Position numbers and translations under genes: made by a program. From Glossina fuscipes (lineage: Eukaryota; Arthropoda; Insecta; Diptera; Glossinidae): a DNA stretch of 64,000 bases. The stretch is from NCBI RefSeq assembly GCF_014805625.2, contig NW_023998490.1, forward strand, positions 2,489,519 through 2,553,518. Reading direction: 5' to 3'. Positions 1 through 13,887 of the stretch are shown one piece after another. The notes under the pieces are model-generated. The model was not told the origin of the DNA and searched no databases. It was given only the letters and a program-made list of their open reading frames with translations. How positions within the stretch are numbered: the stretch's first letter is position 1; every line of letters begins with the position of its first letter.

Positions 1-3000
1 TTTGTAAGTCTTCTATAGTGCTGCAAAGTCATTTCATGCGATGAACAAAAAATCGTGACTATTAAAAGTTCAACAACTTTTTTTTTGTTTGCAAGAAATT
101 AGAAAAAAAAAAAAAAATATTAAACTAAATATTTGTTGTTAATTTATCAAGTAATGTTTGAAATTATTTTATAATGAAGAACAAGCAATAGAGAATATAA
201 ATTCGACTTAGGGCGATTGTTTTTATATCCATCATTAATTGACTTATGTTATTTTATATATAAATATATATAAATATATTCCGAAATTAAACTAACGTAC
301 AATGGACGCTTTCTTCATTGAAATACTTAATAGTAATAGAAGCATACAATGCTTGGCAACTGCAACATAACATACGTAAAAGCTCCCCCCGCAAGAAAAA
401 GTGCCAAGTGCTGTGTGAAAGTCCTACCTGTACACTGTTATTAATACGGAGTAACATGCCTTCGCTGATTTAAGTAAACAAGAAGCAACTGATTATTTTA
501 TATCGATCATTAAATGATTTCCTAGATTAACCGATGGTATCGTAGTTATTTTGTCGTTCCGTTTGTATGACCTACATTTGCTGATTGAAAACCAACTGAT
601 ATCTTTCAGGTTTCGTGAAACAACTTTTTGTCTTTGACCTTCTCTGCTGTGCTAGTATTACAGATCATTGTTTATACATTTGTTCCGAGAATCAACGGCG
701 CTGGATCATTAAAAAATTGTTTTCGTTTGATTTTTCGGCAGTGGACTAGACGTTGGCGTATCTTGTACCGAGCCCTGCTAATACTTTGCATAGAAGATGC
801 CAAGGTTTGCTTTAAGAGTAAAGGCAGCCGTGCCAACAGTTAACAAAAAAGGTGTTATCATAAAAAAAACGAAGCACAAAAGGAGGTTGACTCTAAATAC
901 GAAAAAATTCGCGAAGAGTAAAGCGACCCCAGGCAGTTAAAAATTTTGTGTACTAAAAAAATATCAAAGGTGAGTTGTAACACTAAAAACTTTTATTAGA
1001 AACTTAATTGGCGAATATTTTTATTAAAACTTTCTTCTTCTTCTTCTTTTTCATTCTTTTTTATTAAGGAGTTTCTTTACATTACTTTTACTTATTGTTG
1101 ATTATAATGAAAGAAATGACTTTAGGAAAGTGAACTCACGATAGACATACTAATTGTGTACAAAGTTCTATCTGGCTTTCGTCGTTGTTCTTTATCCGAA
1201 TTCTATAAGAACGGTTACATAAATAACATTTTTTTGACATGATTGTTTCCACCTATAAATAAAAAACTTGGCATCATTTATAAATATTTTGGATAAGATT
1301 CACGGAACGTCGTATTGGGAATTCTGTATAAAGCGTAACGAAGCCGTTATTATAATAAAATTCATAGCAACTCAATCTTTAGCGAGATGCGCTTCAAAAT
1401 CCCGCTTTGTTTACTGCCTTGGAACGTCTATGGGTTTACACTGCAAGTAGCTTCAATCGGATAATTAATTATTAACCTAACTATGGGTTGGCAGAAAACC
1501 GCCTCAACAAAAGTGAGATCGCGTTTTCTCTTACTAAAGATCAACTGATAGAAGAAAAAGGGAAAATTTTAGATCAAGTTTAATATTTTTGATAAAGTTT
1601 TAGTTGAAGACCCGCAAACATTATATGGTCTTTAAAATATACATTTTTACAAGGTGCAAACCTTACTTAAATCTGACATAATCGCTGCATAAGCATAAGT
1701 ACTCATAGGATATAAAGGACGATTCGTGTTCTATTACATACAATGTTACGTATGAAGGTGGTTTGAAAAAAATGAAAAATTAGTTGTTGCATGGAATGTA
1801 AAAAAATTCGATCGGTTATTGTGTTGATCCGTTTAGTCGCCCTATCATCTTAGTGTCAGAATATAGCAAGACTTTCCATTCAACCCCTGCGGACTTATTC
1901 AAACGAAACGAAACCCCCACTAATATCTGGTGTCAAATTTTAATACCTTCTACTTCTATTGCTACTTTCATTCAAAAAGGTGAATATTTTGAGTATGTTC
2001 TGAAGCGCTGTCTTAGTCAGAAAGATTGCATTTACGAGGGGTTTCTTAAGTTTCGACACTAGCGAGAAACCAGATAGAATTAGATGAGGCGAATTAAGCG
2101 TTCGAAGACCCGAACAACCAAAGAGATGGGATTCAGTACATTGTGCGGCAGTAATTGCCGCAAGTTACCTAATCATAAGTTAGGCAAATAGCTTCATGCA
2201 ATTGACTCGTAACGCTGGTAGGAACTCATGATTTAACATAGAATTGCACCATGCACAATGCAGTATTTAAATGGATTGATCACAGCATTAAATAAGAGAG
2301 GAACGAACGTTTTAAAGTCTATTCAGTTTGAAACAAAAATATTGGCTTTGAAGAAATTCTTAAAAAAAACTTTATCTTTAACCGCTTATGTATACGAAAT
2401 ATATATACTTTTTAAAGTATAAATATTTTAAATGGAAACTATTTTTAAGTTCATCTAGGGCGTCATTATATAACTAAAACTAAAGACAAAAAAGAAAACT
2501 AAATAAGTACAAGCATAAACACACGAACAAATATGTCACGGCTATGGAACATGATTTGAATACATTCCTATCGGTATATATGTGCGCCTATGTGTGTGTT
2601 CATTTTTAATGATAAGCTTTTCATTATAATTTTATTACTTTAGTTAACATTTAAATAAAAAAAACAAATAAATAATAATAAAAAAACAAACAACAAAAAA
2701 TACATAACTAAGCAATTCTACTCATATCGTATCGTCTACTGAGTCTTCTTCGTACTTTTCCTCTGTATTATCTGACGAGTTCTTGTATTAAACAAGAGCT
2801 CGTCTTAAACAAGCATGCGCATGTATTTACTATATGCGTACATATCTATATAAACTTATATTCTATGTAGTTGAACAAGTTTTACTTTACAATGACATCA
2901 AGAGTTGTTGTTTTATAAAAGAAAAAAAAAAAAAAAAAAAAAAAAAAACAAGTTAAATGAAATTTAAAATCGTTATACATCCACATACACACCCACAGTA

Positions 3001-3154
3001 CACTTATACATATATTTATATGATATGATATTTTGTTGTAATAATAAAGAAAAGGTTAACATGTTCTCTTATAAAATATTTACGTCAAGAATGTTGTTTT
3101 TAGATTTTTCATTTATTGATAATTAATTTTTGAGAAGAAGTTAACATATTTTCT
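1..3154. other. AT-rich non-coding DNA, no gene seen
   Basis: Only short stop-to-stop frames of 60-71 codons occur here, with no recognisable domain and no convincing splice context. The sequence is AT-rich with homopolymer runs; the longest is 27 A at 2922-2948. It could be intron or intergenic DNA. Confidence 0.6.
2922..2948. repeat. Poly(A) tract of 27 A
   Basis: An uninterrupted run of A. No retrotransposon-like sequence is recognisable immediately upstream, so I treat it as a simple tract and not as the tail of an element. Confidence 0.9.
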
Positions 3155-3530
3155 TTTTTCATACCCTACGCCACTTATGGTATAAAGATATATTGCTCAA
3201 GTATATAATAAGCAGAAGGAGTTGAGATAAACTCGTCAGAAAATGTTTTCGAATCGATTTAAGCTTGTCTGCCCTAACAACAATCTAAAGATCGCAATTT
3301 TTAAGATATTTTAATGGAATTTGGTATATCGGTCGTTGGTTATTGAAAATGTTGAAAGAGTTGAAGCAGAATAGTGTGGGGTATTTAAGGGTGGGCCATA
3401 GCCCACTATAATGCCTTTACTTGTTGTATTTGCAACTTTCTTATATAAAGCAACTTTAAAAATGTTGTACAATCGAGTAACTTTAGTTGAAATTCTATTT
3501 AATGCAATTTGTACACGCAACACCGCCTGC
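3155..3530 (+). repeat. Possible fragment of dispersed repeat family A
   Basis: It starts with the phrase ATACCCTACGCCACTT, close to the phrase that follows the hairpin head in better copies (ATACCCTACACCACTTCG at 28.11 kb; ATACTCTACACCACTTCA at 51.03 kb). A block containing TTAAGCTTGTCTGCCC follows, similar to one at 50.69 kb. The match is partial and the ends are not defined. Confidence 0.3.
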
Positions 3531-5039
3531 TTATCGATAAATTGATGTATTACGTTTGCAACGCCCGAATAAATAATTAAATAATAAAATGAATCCTCTT
3601 AAAGTGATATAGACTGCTGTTACAGATTTTAATTTGTTACCTAATAACATAGAAATTTGAAATGTTATCCTAAATATAGTCATAGAAGCTACAACTGAAT
3701 GTATTATATGAGAGTCAATGTCAAAAATTACAACAGGCGGTTGATTACGCGCTTCTCTCAAATCTTCAGCTTATGGTCTGCAGCTTAGAATCATCTCTAG
3801 TAGTGGAAGGTCACCTTTGTGACTATGGCAAGGGCATACACGACGTTAAACAGACAAAGAAAACCATATAATGGTATCGTCGAATTTTCTATGGCTTAAT
3901 GGTTTTTATAAATGTAGGCGTTTTAGTGTCGAATAAATACTTTGGAGCTTTTTAAATTTTTACAAAAACTTTTTCATAAAATTTTTTTTGTCTTTAACTG
4001 CTTGAAATGTTTTTATATCGTACACCATTTGTAATATGAAAGTATATTAAATTTGTACGAATGTACGGAACACGCAAAAGGGGGATGGATGCACTTTTTA
4101 TTGTATCGATCGATTTGGAATTATTTTTCATTTCGATTTAAATTTGTCTGTCCGTCTGTCAACATCGTTTGCTTGTGTTCGGCCTTCTTCCCAATTGGAA
4201 AGAAATTGGGAAATTGGAAGGACATACACCAAATGGTTTGGTTCCGACCACTTTTTCGATCACTTTCTATATAACGCCTTATTTTGAAAACTTTTGATAT
4301 GAACAACTATAGGATATTGTAATGGTTTTAATGTTGACTCACAATAGTGTGTCCTTTTGTTTTTTTCTTTTATATTAGGAATTTTGGTAGAAAATTGAAA
4401 GACATACCGAAAAAGCCATCTATTCTTAAGTGTTACGAATATACATTTTAAGTGAATATTCAACATTTTGTGTTTTAAATAAATGCACATAAAAAAAAAA
4501 GCAAAAAACAATTGACCTAATTTAGTATGTTTTTTTTTTCTTTTTACATTAAACACTTAGCACGCATACGTACGATTCTTGACACCATTTTTAAAATGTG
4601 CGTACAATGTTGACGTGACCACCAAAAGCACAACAAATGCATAATAAACCTTTGTGTTGTCTACACACGTATTCTTGCTTAGTTATGGTACAGTCACGAA
4701 TAACCAAAAAAAAAAAAAATTAAATAAATAAATAAAATGAAAACGTTGTTAACGGCTCAATTACATTATAAACCGTTAGGTTTTATATGATACAAGTAAA
4801 GCTGTGTATGCATTAAGGAGATATAAGCCGCAGCCTCGAGTGACATTGCAGCTACTTGTACCGCCTATAGATTTTCCCCCCTCTGCAGTTATGCAGATTT
4901 TTATTAACCTCAGTTCCTGAAGGCTTGTGAAAGCTGAATTTTGTTTTAGAGACACTGATGACTTATCCTTCACATTTTGCGATCGGTCATTACTGTTACT
5001 TTTACAAATGTTGCAAATTTCAATGAATGCACTTTTTGA
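3531..5039. other. Non-coding DNA with weak repeat similarity
   Basis: No supported gene. A stretch near 4145-4290 contains CTGTCCGTCTGTC and a GACCACTTTTTCGAT segment. These resemble parts of dispersed family A, but are too short and diverged to delimit. Confidence 0.45.
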
Positions 5040-5300
5040 TCGACAAAAAATCACATTCGAATTTTGTCGGCCAGTGCGTCCTTCTTGTGTCTGACCATAT
5101 ATTTCTGTGTTCAATCTACAGGTCACAAGGCTTGAGATATTTTTACAAAATTCCGGACACTGGTTTGTTTTGGCCCAACGACGAAAGGTATTCGAAATGG
5201 AATGGATCGGAGCGTTTATACGGTTACCCTACCTACGCTGCCCCAATATGGAAAATTCGTCATTTGAAAAAAATTTACCATCTTCGGACTAAAATCGTTT
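5040..5300 (-). repeat. Dispersed repeat family A, inverted 3' fragment
   Basis: Read on the minus strand it contains GTCGTTGGGCCAAAACAAAC, then a TTTTGTAAAAATATCTCAA segment. The same order (CGTCCTTCGGTTAAAACACA, then TTTCATCAAAGTATCTCGAA) occurs on the plus strand at 51.55-51.61 kb and again at 43.35-43.41 kb. The 116-codon minus-strand frame that starts here is repeat-derived and is not called as a gene. Confidence 0.5.
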
Positions 5301-7254
5301 AAAAACTAGCATTTTGGCATACTAGAAGGATAGGGACGGACAACTTGGATCAAATGATAGAATTCTTTGAACCTAATTCCCTGTAATATAAAAAAGAAAA
5401 AATAGGATTACAATAGTTTGTTAAATTTTAAACCTTTGCGTCTATTTTTGAAACTTTCTTCCGTTCAAGAGTTGCCATAAAAGATAAGCCAGTGCTTTGC
5501 ATGGAGATTTACGTTTTCGTATTTGATAATGAACATTGGCATAGAATAGTAGTTTGACATATAAAGGCATCACCTATGGTCTTACTTTTATTTCTTGCTT
5601 ACCCATCCCTTGTGAAAAAGTAAGCCTTCCTATGGCGAAAGCATTTAATTTTTTGGATTTGTTGAATAAAAACGATCGAAACCGGTAGTTCGATAAGTAA
5701 ATGCATCGAAACCAGTAATTTGATAAGTAAATGCACAGAGCTCACCCTACCTTATAGGGATTTCCGTAAAGACTAAGCCTTTATTTGTACAGCATCGTCT
5801 CATTTATTTACTTTAATAACTGAAAGTTAATAAGTTTTTTGACGAAACAAGTATTTATACTTTCGATTGTGGCACTTGACGTCTTCTAGATTAGTGCGCT
5901 TATGAAAATTAAACCTTTACAAGGTGAGATGGAACACTAGTTTCAGTATTTTGTTACGACAATAGGTTAAATATTGTATTAGGCAAAGTGGTGATTCAAA
6001 GTGGTGGTGTTCAAAAGTCGGTTTTGCCTATTTATCGCGCTGTACATTAATGATTTAGAATTTTAAATGATTTTTTACAAATGCTTTGAAGCATAAGCTT
6101 TGAAGCTGTAAAAGCTGCTTTTATTCTCAACACCACGAACAACACAAGGAGCAATCTATACAAATACTAATCCCCTCTGCCTTCCGTCCTTACTTACTAA
6201 TCTTTCTAAGCATCACCGTGCCCGCTAAACAAAACCCTTGAGTGCCTGGTAAATAAATGCGGACATGCATGCACCGTAAAGAGTAAGTATTTTATAATAG
6301 GCATGGATGCATTCTTACAACGTCCAAAAAAATATTAATACATTTTGGGATAGAGGATAATATTCTTATTTATAAATGACAGGTAGTTTCAAAAATATGC
6401 AGCCTACGAAATAGCATATGGAATAGGTAGGAAAATTTTCCTCACCACTTGCTACGGAAAAGGGCCCTGAGGATCCTGGTGATGCTAGACGAGTTGCACC
6501 AAGATCCAAATTAATTTCTATCCCTACTATTGCATTAACCAACAATCAGCCATAACGTATAATGCTATCGTGCAAAGTCCGCAGTCCGTAGCCTTATCTA
6601 CTTTGCATAATTCACTCAAGAATCCACCTGATATTTGCCATTTTGTTATATAGTATCCTTTTCCGTCCTGCACAAGTTTCTCCGATTCGCCATATAAGCA
6701 TGTGGGCTCCCTAATGAATAAAAGCTTTACATATCGCTATTTCAAGTTCTTTAGAGTTTTCTTCAGTTGTCACTACATTGAGTGCCCAATCGGTGAGAGC
6801 ATAGCACTTATCCATTAGGACTGTGGCCACCAACTCCTTATTTCCTTCTCTTCTCTCTCTTCCTTTTGGCAGTTGACGTGTTACACGAATGAGTGATTGG
6901 TTGTATAACACAAAAAAAAATTATTTGTCGCAGTCCGGATACTATCGTTATTCAGTATCCCGTCATTAGGCAATATTTCTAATCAATTCGACAATTGTGA
7001 TATGATTGAATTAGATTATACTATCATAGGGGGGAAGCGTTCTCATCCGTCATTATCAGATGATTACTACGACCTCAGATCTGATTATGCTACATATCTG
7101 ATTTGAATTACATGATTTACGTAAAATATTTGCATTAATTTCTATCAAACATAAATATTCCATTTTTCCTTCTCCCTTTTCTTTTGAATTACTTTTTATT
7201 CGTTTGTTTTTTTTTTTCTTAGTATTTAGTTAAGATATTTTTTCTGGTACTCAC
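5301..7254. other. Non-coding DNA; probably intron downstream of the 7.3-kb exon
   Basis: If the minus-strand exon at 7255-7377 is real, this stretch is at least partly its downstream intron. I looked on the minus strand for a following exon and did not find one. A 66-codon minus-strand frame at 6711-6911 has no splice or domain support. Confidence 0.45.
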
Positions 7255-7377
7255 TTTATATAATTTTTCTTTTTGATACCAAACATCTTCTTCTTCTTCT
7301 TGCGGACTAAATGTCTGATCCAAATTTAGATCATCTCTAGAACGTGACAATATTTTCCGGCGCGAAACCATTATTTG
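7255..7377 (-). CDS. First coding exon of a spliced gene; conserved-looking N-terminus
   Basis: On the minus strand a pyrimidine-rich tract ends in the acceptor TTCTCTTCCAG at 7378. Six exon bases follow, then ATG at 7371-7369, 39 codons, and the donor AAA|GTGAGTACC at 7255/7254. The coding part is exactly 117 nt, so the intron is phase 0. The peptide starts MVSRRKILSRSRDDLNLD, has an acidic run EEEED, and ends in VWYQKEKLYK. It has no membrane segment. The acidic and basic charge blocks and the well-formed splice signals make it the best host-gene candidate in the window. A purely remembered resemblance is to the N-terminus of the fly MH2-domain protein Expansion. That is tentative, so no symbol is given. 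The next exon (lower coordinates) was not found, so the gene probably has a long intron and continues outside the window. Upstream 5'-UTR exons are also not identified. Confidence 0.7.
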
Positions 7378-8169
7378 CTGGAAGAGAAGTAAAATAATAT
7401 AAAGAAAAATTTTTAATATAAATTTTGAAAAAAAAAAAAAATAATAATCCTTTGAGTCAATGAACTGTTTGGTAACACGCTGAACTTCTCTCAAACTAAT
7501 CATAAATATTTACGTCCGTATTTTTTTTATTTTTTTATTTTCAAAGAAAGCTTTAATGTTAAGCTAAACTTCAAAGCTTAAAGCCGCTTTCTTTGTGGCG
7601 ACACCAAGTCATCATGGTTGTGATGGTGATGGCGGTCGTAAAAAAAATGAATGATTTTTTTCTTTTTGCTTACTTTTTTTATTTCAACAAGAACCCACTA
7701 TTGCTTTACGGCGGCATTAATATGCCGGCAGTGTAAATACCAAGAATACTTTTTTAAATTAATTTATTAAAAATTCCGTACAAAGAATTAAAGTTCAAGA
7801 TTTAGGTTTTATATCGTGAAGCGGATGTGTTTTTAATGAGTTTTATTGGCCTCTAATTAAGTAACATATTTGTAACAAGTCGTCCAAGCCAACAGCAAAC
7901 AATATTTTAATGCTAAACAACAATTCTGCCCTTAATATTTAAGTAAGACACATCCCGTACATGGTGGATCAAAATGCTTTGCATTTTTTTAACAGTTTAC
8001 ATTTCTTTAAAATTATCAGATTTAAGACAACGCTTTGTCATTTGAAATTTCTGCACGCAATTAGCGCTGAAAGAGATACACAGTCAAGCTTTGATTCGGA
8101 TCAGCGACATGCTAATATTACGAGTCACCATATGCTTAAGTAGCAGAAAATAGCATAATAAAAACACAA
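7378..8169. other. Intron or 5' flank of the 7.3-kb exon
   Basis: It is AT-rich. The polypyrimidine tract of the acceptor lies at about 7379-7440 as seen on the minus strand. No gene was found in the rest. Confidence 0.5.
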
Positions 8170-8620
8170 GTGAATTATATTCGGCTTTGGCCGAATCTTT
8201 TATGCCCAACACCTTTATCTCTTACAAAACAAAAAAAAAAAAAAAAAAATGAAATCTCGATGATGATGGGTGATGTTGATGATGGATGTAGATGATTTTT
8301 TCCATTTCTTTGCAGTTATAGGAGAATCACTTGCAGAATATACGTGGAAACGAGGAATTACATCTGTCGTAGTTTACGAAAAAAACCGAAATTATTTTCC
8401 TTTCGGAAACAGAGAGGTTCTAAATGTACGTTGCCCTGCAGGCCTATGCTTAGACCGTTTTGTCTGTCAAAACTTCTAATAACTTTTCGAAATATGACCT
8501 CGATATATTAATTTTTGCGGCCGGGAAGTGTTCTAGCGCCCACGGAAAAACGAACAGACGTGCAGACCTGCATGCTTAGATCGCTGCGGAATTTGATATT
8601 AATAAAAAGTGTGAAATATG
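8170..8620 (+). repeat. Dispersed repeat family A, head plus internal fragments
   Basis: It begins with ACAAGTGAATTATATTCGGC and continues into the palindromic head TTCGGCTTTGGCCGAA, then TTTTATGCCCAACACC. This matches the arrangement at 23.24, 28.09, 51.01 and 53.56 kb. Further in, 8570-8586 carries the CTGCATGCTTAGATCG segment. A simple poly(A) (8230-8249) and a GATGAT-rich stretch (8260-8297) interrupt it. The 69-codon frame at 8270-8479 is inside the repeat and is not called. Confidence 0.45.
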
Positions 8621-11600
8621 CTTAAGAAGTCCTTGAAGAATGCTGGTTGGTTTTGCGGCAGAATGAATATACCACCAATCTACGGTAATGGCGGGATATC
8701 TGATCTAAATCAATTTAAAATTAGAGGTTTATAACCAGTCTAAACTTTACTTTTACCACAGAGTGAATAATTTTTTGGTTTTACTCCTAATTATTAGAAG
8801 TTTTTGTTCAAGTTGCTTCTTCTTCGCGTAGAATCTTTGACGTGTGCTTAGAGCACTGGACATGACCTATTTTGTTAATATATTTGAATGTCGCTTTTTT
8901 TGACTTCAGAATTCGTATAGAAAAAACAACAGATATGTGCATAAGGTTTTCCTTAACGTTTTATGCAGTGAATTATTATTACTTTTATTATTTAAACAGA
9001 TTAAAATTAGTTACATTACTTGCTGTACAACTAATTCAGAATGAATAAAAGAAAAAAATATATTCACAAAATAAATTCCACTTGAATCATTTATCCAATG
9101 TCTATACATCAGAGTTGATTAAATTTATCACATATACAAGCCTATAGATGTAAAATATATGCCAGTATTCGGTATCCGAGAAAACTCCCGAATATACTAA
9201 TGAAATCCCGTATCCCGTCAAAATAATCCCATCCAAGTTACAATGTTACAGAGTTCCTCAACCGTAGCAACCTATAGCAACAACAACAAAATTGATCATT
9301 AAAATGCGGAGTGCGCAGCCTAATGAGTGCATAATTACAGGTTACGGGGGTATGAACTTCGTCAATTTCGTCCAATTAAATCGGCGGATTACACTCTCCG
9401 CGGTTAAATTTTTATAACAAACGAGACGTCTAATTAGCTACTTATATTCTCCAAACAAGGAAGGTAAACAAATTTAAGACGAATCTCATAAGGTGGCAAA
9501 GGGAAGCAAAGCAAATTTGGAAAAACTTAAGTCTGATCGACACAGCATCTGTAGCTCAGCAGCCACGCTGCCACGAAACTCTCCAATGAGGATCTAACAA
9601 GTGTGGTAAATAACTTACTAATAGAATGATCATGAAAGGGTCAACTGATTCCAAATAACGTCTTTTGGATTCGTGTATCATATATATATATAAATACATT
9701 GTAAAAATTTCTGAGCATTGATCAGAGAAACCAAAATCTACTTAGTTAGTCATAAAATCTGTTACATTTAACCGGCTTCCTAAAGCGGCAATAGTTCATA
9801 AGTGAATTATGTCTGCTGAATTTTTTGCAATAAGAATTCGATTATCTACATATCCACACCCAAGTATCGAAATCTATCTAAAGTATTTAGTTTACTAGTA
9901 GGAGTTACGTAAGATCAAGGTTCAATAATTCTCTGAAATCTGAATATTCATAACTTTGTTATCATTGAAATATTATTGAAATCAAGTAATCTGTTCCTAT
10001 ATATATATATATATTTATCTATAACGAATAAACTATGTCATATAATACATGTAATGCATTGGAAACTTTTCTCGCTTACGCTGTACGCGAAGCCATTGTG
10101 TTAGTATTAAAATATTCACACTAAGTTATATATAATTTCTTTCTTTTTTTGTAGAGTCGTACTATATTTTTTTTCTTTCTTTACATGCATGTGTATATAT
10201 AATGCGTTATCTGGTGTACGTGTTCAGAAAAGAACAGTTCCTTTTGGCTGTTCCATAAGATATCCAGCGAAACCACCTGCAATAAACCGTAATATGAAAT
10301 ATTTGTAATATCGTCACTTTACTCTTTCTTTCTTCGCTTCTCTCTGCGCTTCCTTTAAATATTTGTTATGTCAATATTTATAAAGAAAATATTTTTATTT
10401 AACAGGTAGACACACACACACACACACACATACGTACGCACACACACTTAGGCACACACACACAGGCACGCAGCACCGATACGCTGATTGCATAATAAAC
10501 AAGCTTGATAATGCCTTGGCTGTGTAAAAATTGTTGATTGATAAGCGCAACGTTTCCTTCGTCTACTGTTTCTTTCTTTCTTTTCCTTGCTGTTCGTTCT
10601 TTTTGCGATGTCTCTTGATGAATTATTTAAAATCGTCAGAGATTGTGTAAAAGTGCGAAAGAGTGTGTGCACGTGAGTATGTGTGCATATGTACATATGC
10701 TTTATGATATCATGCCAATCGGTAGCATTTATGAGCAAATAACTTTGCCAGGGTTGTGCGTTGCTGTTTGAATTTCTTTTTTTTTTTATTTTGCTTTTGT
10801 TTTTGTCTTTTCCACCAGATAGTAAATACCAAAGCGACGTATGCAAATTACTTCTTTGGTCGCTTAATGTTTGGTTTGTTGTTGGTGTGTAACGTTGTTA
10901 AATACAGGCAGACTTTTTGCTACCACTTCAAGTTGTTGTACTTAAAAATGCAGCCTTCGTTACCGTTCATAACCATCACCAACAGCGAATATATTTATTT
11001 TGGCATTCCATGCACAATACTCGAAAATACGCCTTAGAGAAGATCGATTTTTTGATTTAGCATATAAGCTCCTACGTCGCGGACGTCATTTTGCATGAAA
11101 ATGCATCTCTTGGTGTGCTTACCTTTACGCATTCCTATGTGAGTCTCATAAGTCAAGTATCCTCACATTGGCCTGTCTTTGTACTTTCTTTATAATTGTG
11201 ATAACAAAATCCGGCCTGAAGTACTGCGAAGCAAACTTCTTGCTCAGTTCAGCATGTAGCAACCCGAACACCTTGACGTAGTGAACAAATCACTTCTGTA
11301 TGTTCAAAAATCATTTACCCGATTTGTCCTTCTGATTGTAGATTTATTTTTGCATTACCTCATATGTCTACCTCATTGAAAGCTCAAGTTTCCATATATT
11401 TATCCAGTTTTAAGTCCATCCGTTGGTATGTCTCTTCTCTCACACGTTTCCCTGGCCGTGCATACCATTTATTCTACCATTTATACGCCCACCACTTCGT
11501 ATATGCATATATTTGTGTTCGCACGGATTCTTTCGTCTATTGAGTTTATTCGTGTTAGTGGCTAGCTAAGTTAATACATATGGATCTTCAATGTTACGAT

Positions 11601-13810
11601 CATCATATGTAAATGCATTATAAAACATTGAGTTCGATCAATTAGTGCGTATCGAAAATTCGCCTCAACGTTAGAATAAATTTTTCTTGTTGACTTGTTT
11701 TTCATATATCGTAACTTTTACCATTTTATTGGCAATCAAACTGATGGGACAAAACATTGTTGTAATTTTGGCATAAGTATGTACTCATTTGTTTGCACGT
11801 TTCGATGAATAATAAAATCGTCTGATCATGCATAGCTAACCATCAGTCAGCCAATCCCAATAAACTAACTATTTTGACATTTTCAATAAAAGTTTTCAAC
11901 CAACATTTTAAAATTAATGTAAAAAGCGAAATATCTGGATTTAAATACTTTGCACAAGCGCAAACGTTGGCTCGCATACCTGTCTACTCTCACTTATAGA
12001 TAAGCTGTAAAGCTGTCTTGTAACTTGTAATATTTTACGTTCAATTGATTTTTAATTATTTATTAAAAGTTCGCGACATGTATTTTATTGCTTTCATCAT
12101 GAATACGTTTTGAGAGCGAACTTCCATTCTGTCGTTCATGTCTATCGTTAATTATAGAAAGGGCAAAAAAATCTAGTGGATGTAATCGTTAAACTATTGC
12201 AAATAATTGTCCGGTCTATTCTTGGGCTTTCTTCAATAGAGAAAACTGTGGGCTCCTTTTAACCTTTATCCATGGCACACGAAACGTTTTTGATATGTTA
12301 ATTTCAACTGAAAGTTTACTGCAAGCAGATTTCCATTAAGGGCTCTTTTCAATCAAAATTAAACTTGAAGCCAGATACAGTTAAGAGAATATTCCTTTCA
12401 CAGCTACGATTTAATAATCTAACCAATGTTTAAATTTAACTGAAAAATTTTGCCAGTTGCTTACTAACTGACAAAACAGTCAACGTGTTCGGCAAAATGA
12501 ATTGAGAAAGCTTTTGAGAACATATTTGCATGAAAAAGTATTCATTATAATTAAAATAAAGCAGAGGCAAACCAATTTTGAATCTGTAGATATATTATGT
12601 AATTACCAATCTTTATATTCCCTGTGTGTTTTACAAGAATAAATTTATTCACAATAGGCGAAAATCAATCATAATATAAAAAAAAAAAAGAAGATCAACC
12701 GCAATCAATGGTCTAAGTAAAGTATAGGTTATGTGAAATGAAGAAGGTCTGCTATGTACTAGTTAAGGGCGTTTGCTAAGAAATCTGTAGAGTTATTGTA
12801 GCTGAACTTTTATGATTATGATAATTGACTTTGCATACTTCGATTGAGAGTGAGTTTTTTATTTCATTTTACTGAAATTGTGTTTGGCTTTTACGGGGGG
12901 CTGTTCTGCTTTATTTGTCCGGTTGACCGGTCAGAAGTTAGTTGGAAGATATTTACTGGTTATGTCTAAGTTAGGGGATAACTGAATGTGATCAATTAAA
13001 TATGCCCTTGACTGAAGGATAGATTTTTCTAATTTTCAGTTCAATACTAAACTGAAAGTGGCGCGTAACAAATTAAACTCTTTTTTTTTTTTGCGGTTTG
13101 ACGTCACGATGCACTTATGCTCAAACGGAGACAGACTTTACTGAATATTTTTTTCATTTTAAAAGCAATCGTGTGTGATAAGTGCGATCAACTGCAAATA
13201 TTCGTACACGAATTGAATTCCTAATGGAATAAATATGTCTTTTAGAATCGACTTTTAGAATTTCCACCTTTTACGGAAATCTTAATGAGTATCTTCCTGG
13301 AAGTACCAAAAACAGAAACTGCTAAGCGCATGTAAGAAGAGAGTTTGCTTAGCAACATACAATAGTTTTGTTGGGCCGCACGAAGAATTCGACTCGCTAT
13401 GGGAACCTTATGAATGTTATTCTTGAATAACATTTGAGACGATGGAAAAAATGGTAAAAACAAATTCATAAGTAGAATTATTTGTTAATGTGAAAGTAGC
13501 CCCTGAAGCAAGTCTTCAAGTGCTTGCGTAACTTCAAGTTTCACTCTAGGACAAAAACGAGATGTTATTTTACACTTCGGAAGAAAGCTTTCGACTGTTG
13601 GGAAAAGAGTGCTACTCTTTGAAAGAAAAGGAAATTTGCGAATAACTTAATTTCAAGTTAGGATTATTTATAGATGCTTCGATTGCTTCAATTATATATA
13701 GATGCTTCAATTGCCAAATCGATTAACTGCATAAAACAAGAAGTTGAGAAAAGTGATAAAATATTATATGTTGTTTTTTAAAAGTCTTTTCAAATTAAAT
13801 ATTTGAAAAT
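8621..13810. other. AT-rich non-coding DNA with microsatellites
   Basis: No supported gene in about 5.2 kb. It contains small TA runs near 9678 and 10001, a CA microsatellite at 10409-10430 with a second one at 10441-10464, and T-rich tracts. The longest frames (132 codons on the minus strand at 10448-10846; 93 codons on the plus strand at 10756-11037) are built from simple-sequence DNA and have no domain. Confidence 0.55.
10409..10464. repeat. (CA)n microsatellite, interrupted
   Basis: About eleven uninterrupted CA units, an interruption containing TACGTACG, then shorter CACA runs. Confidence 0.9.
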
Positions 13811-13813
13811 ACG

Positions 13814-13887
13814 ACGTAGACTGTATTACTGCATATTGAGACTGTAGACTGTAGACTGTATTACTGCATCGTAGATTGTATTACCGC
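13814..13887. repeat. Short local tandem duplications (CGTAGACTGTATTACTGCAT)
   Basis: The 20-mer at 13814-13833 recurs with small changes at 13849-13869 and again at 13870-13886 as CGTAGATTGTATTACCGC. An ACTGTAG 7-mer is tandemly repeated in between. This pattern is typical of replication slippage. Confidence 0.8.

Noticed and set aside
4776..5126. 116-codon minus-strand frame
   Set aside because: It overlaps an inverted copy of dispersed repeat A and shows no protein-like constraint.
10448..10846. 132-codon minus-strand frame
   Set aside because: It is composed of CA microsatellite and poly(T/A) translations, with no splice context or domain.
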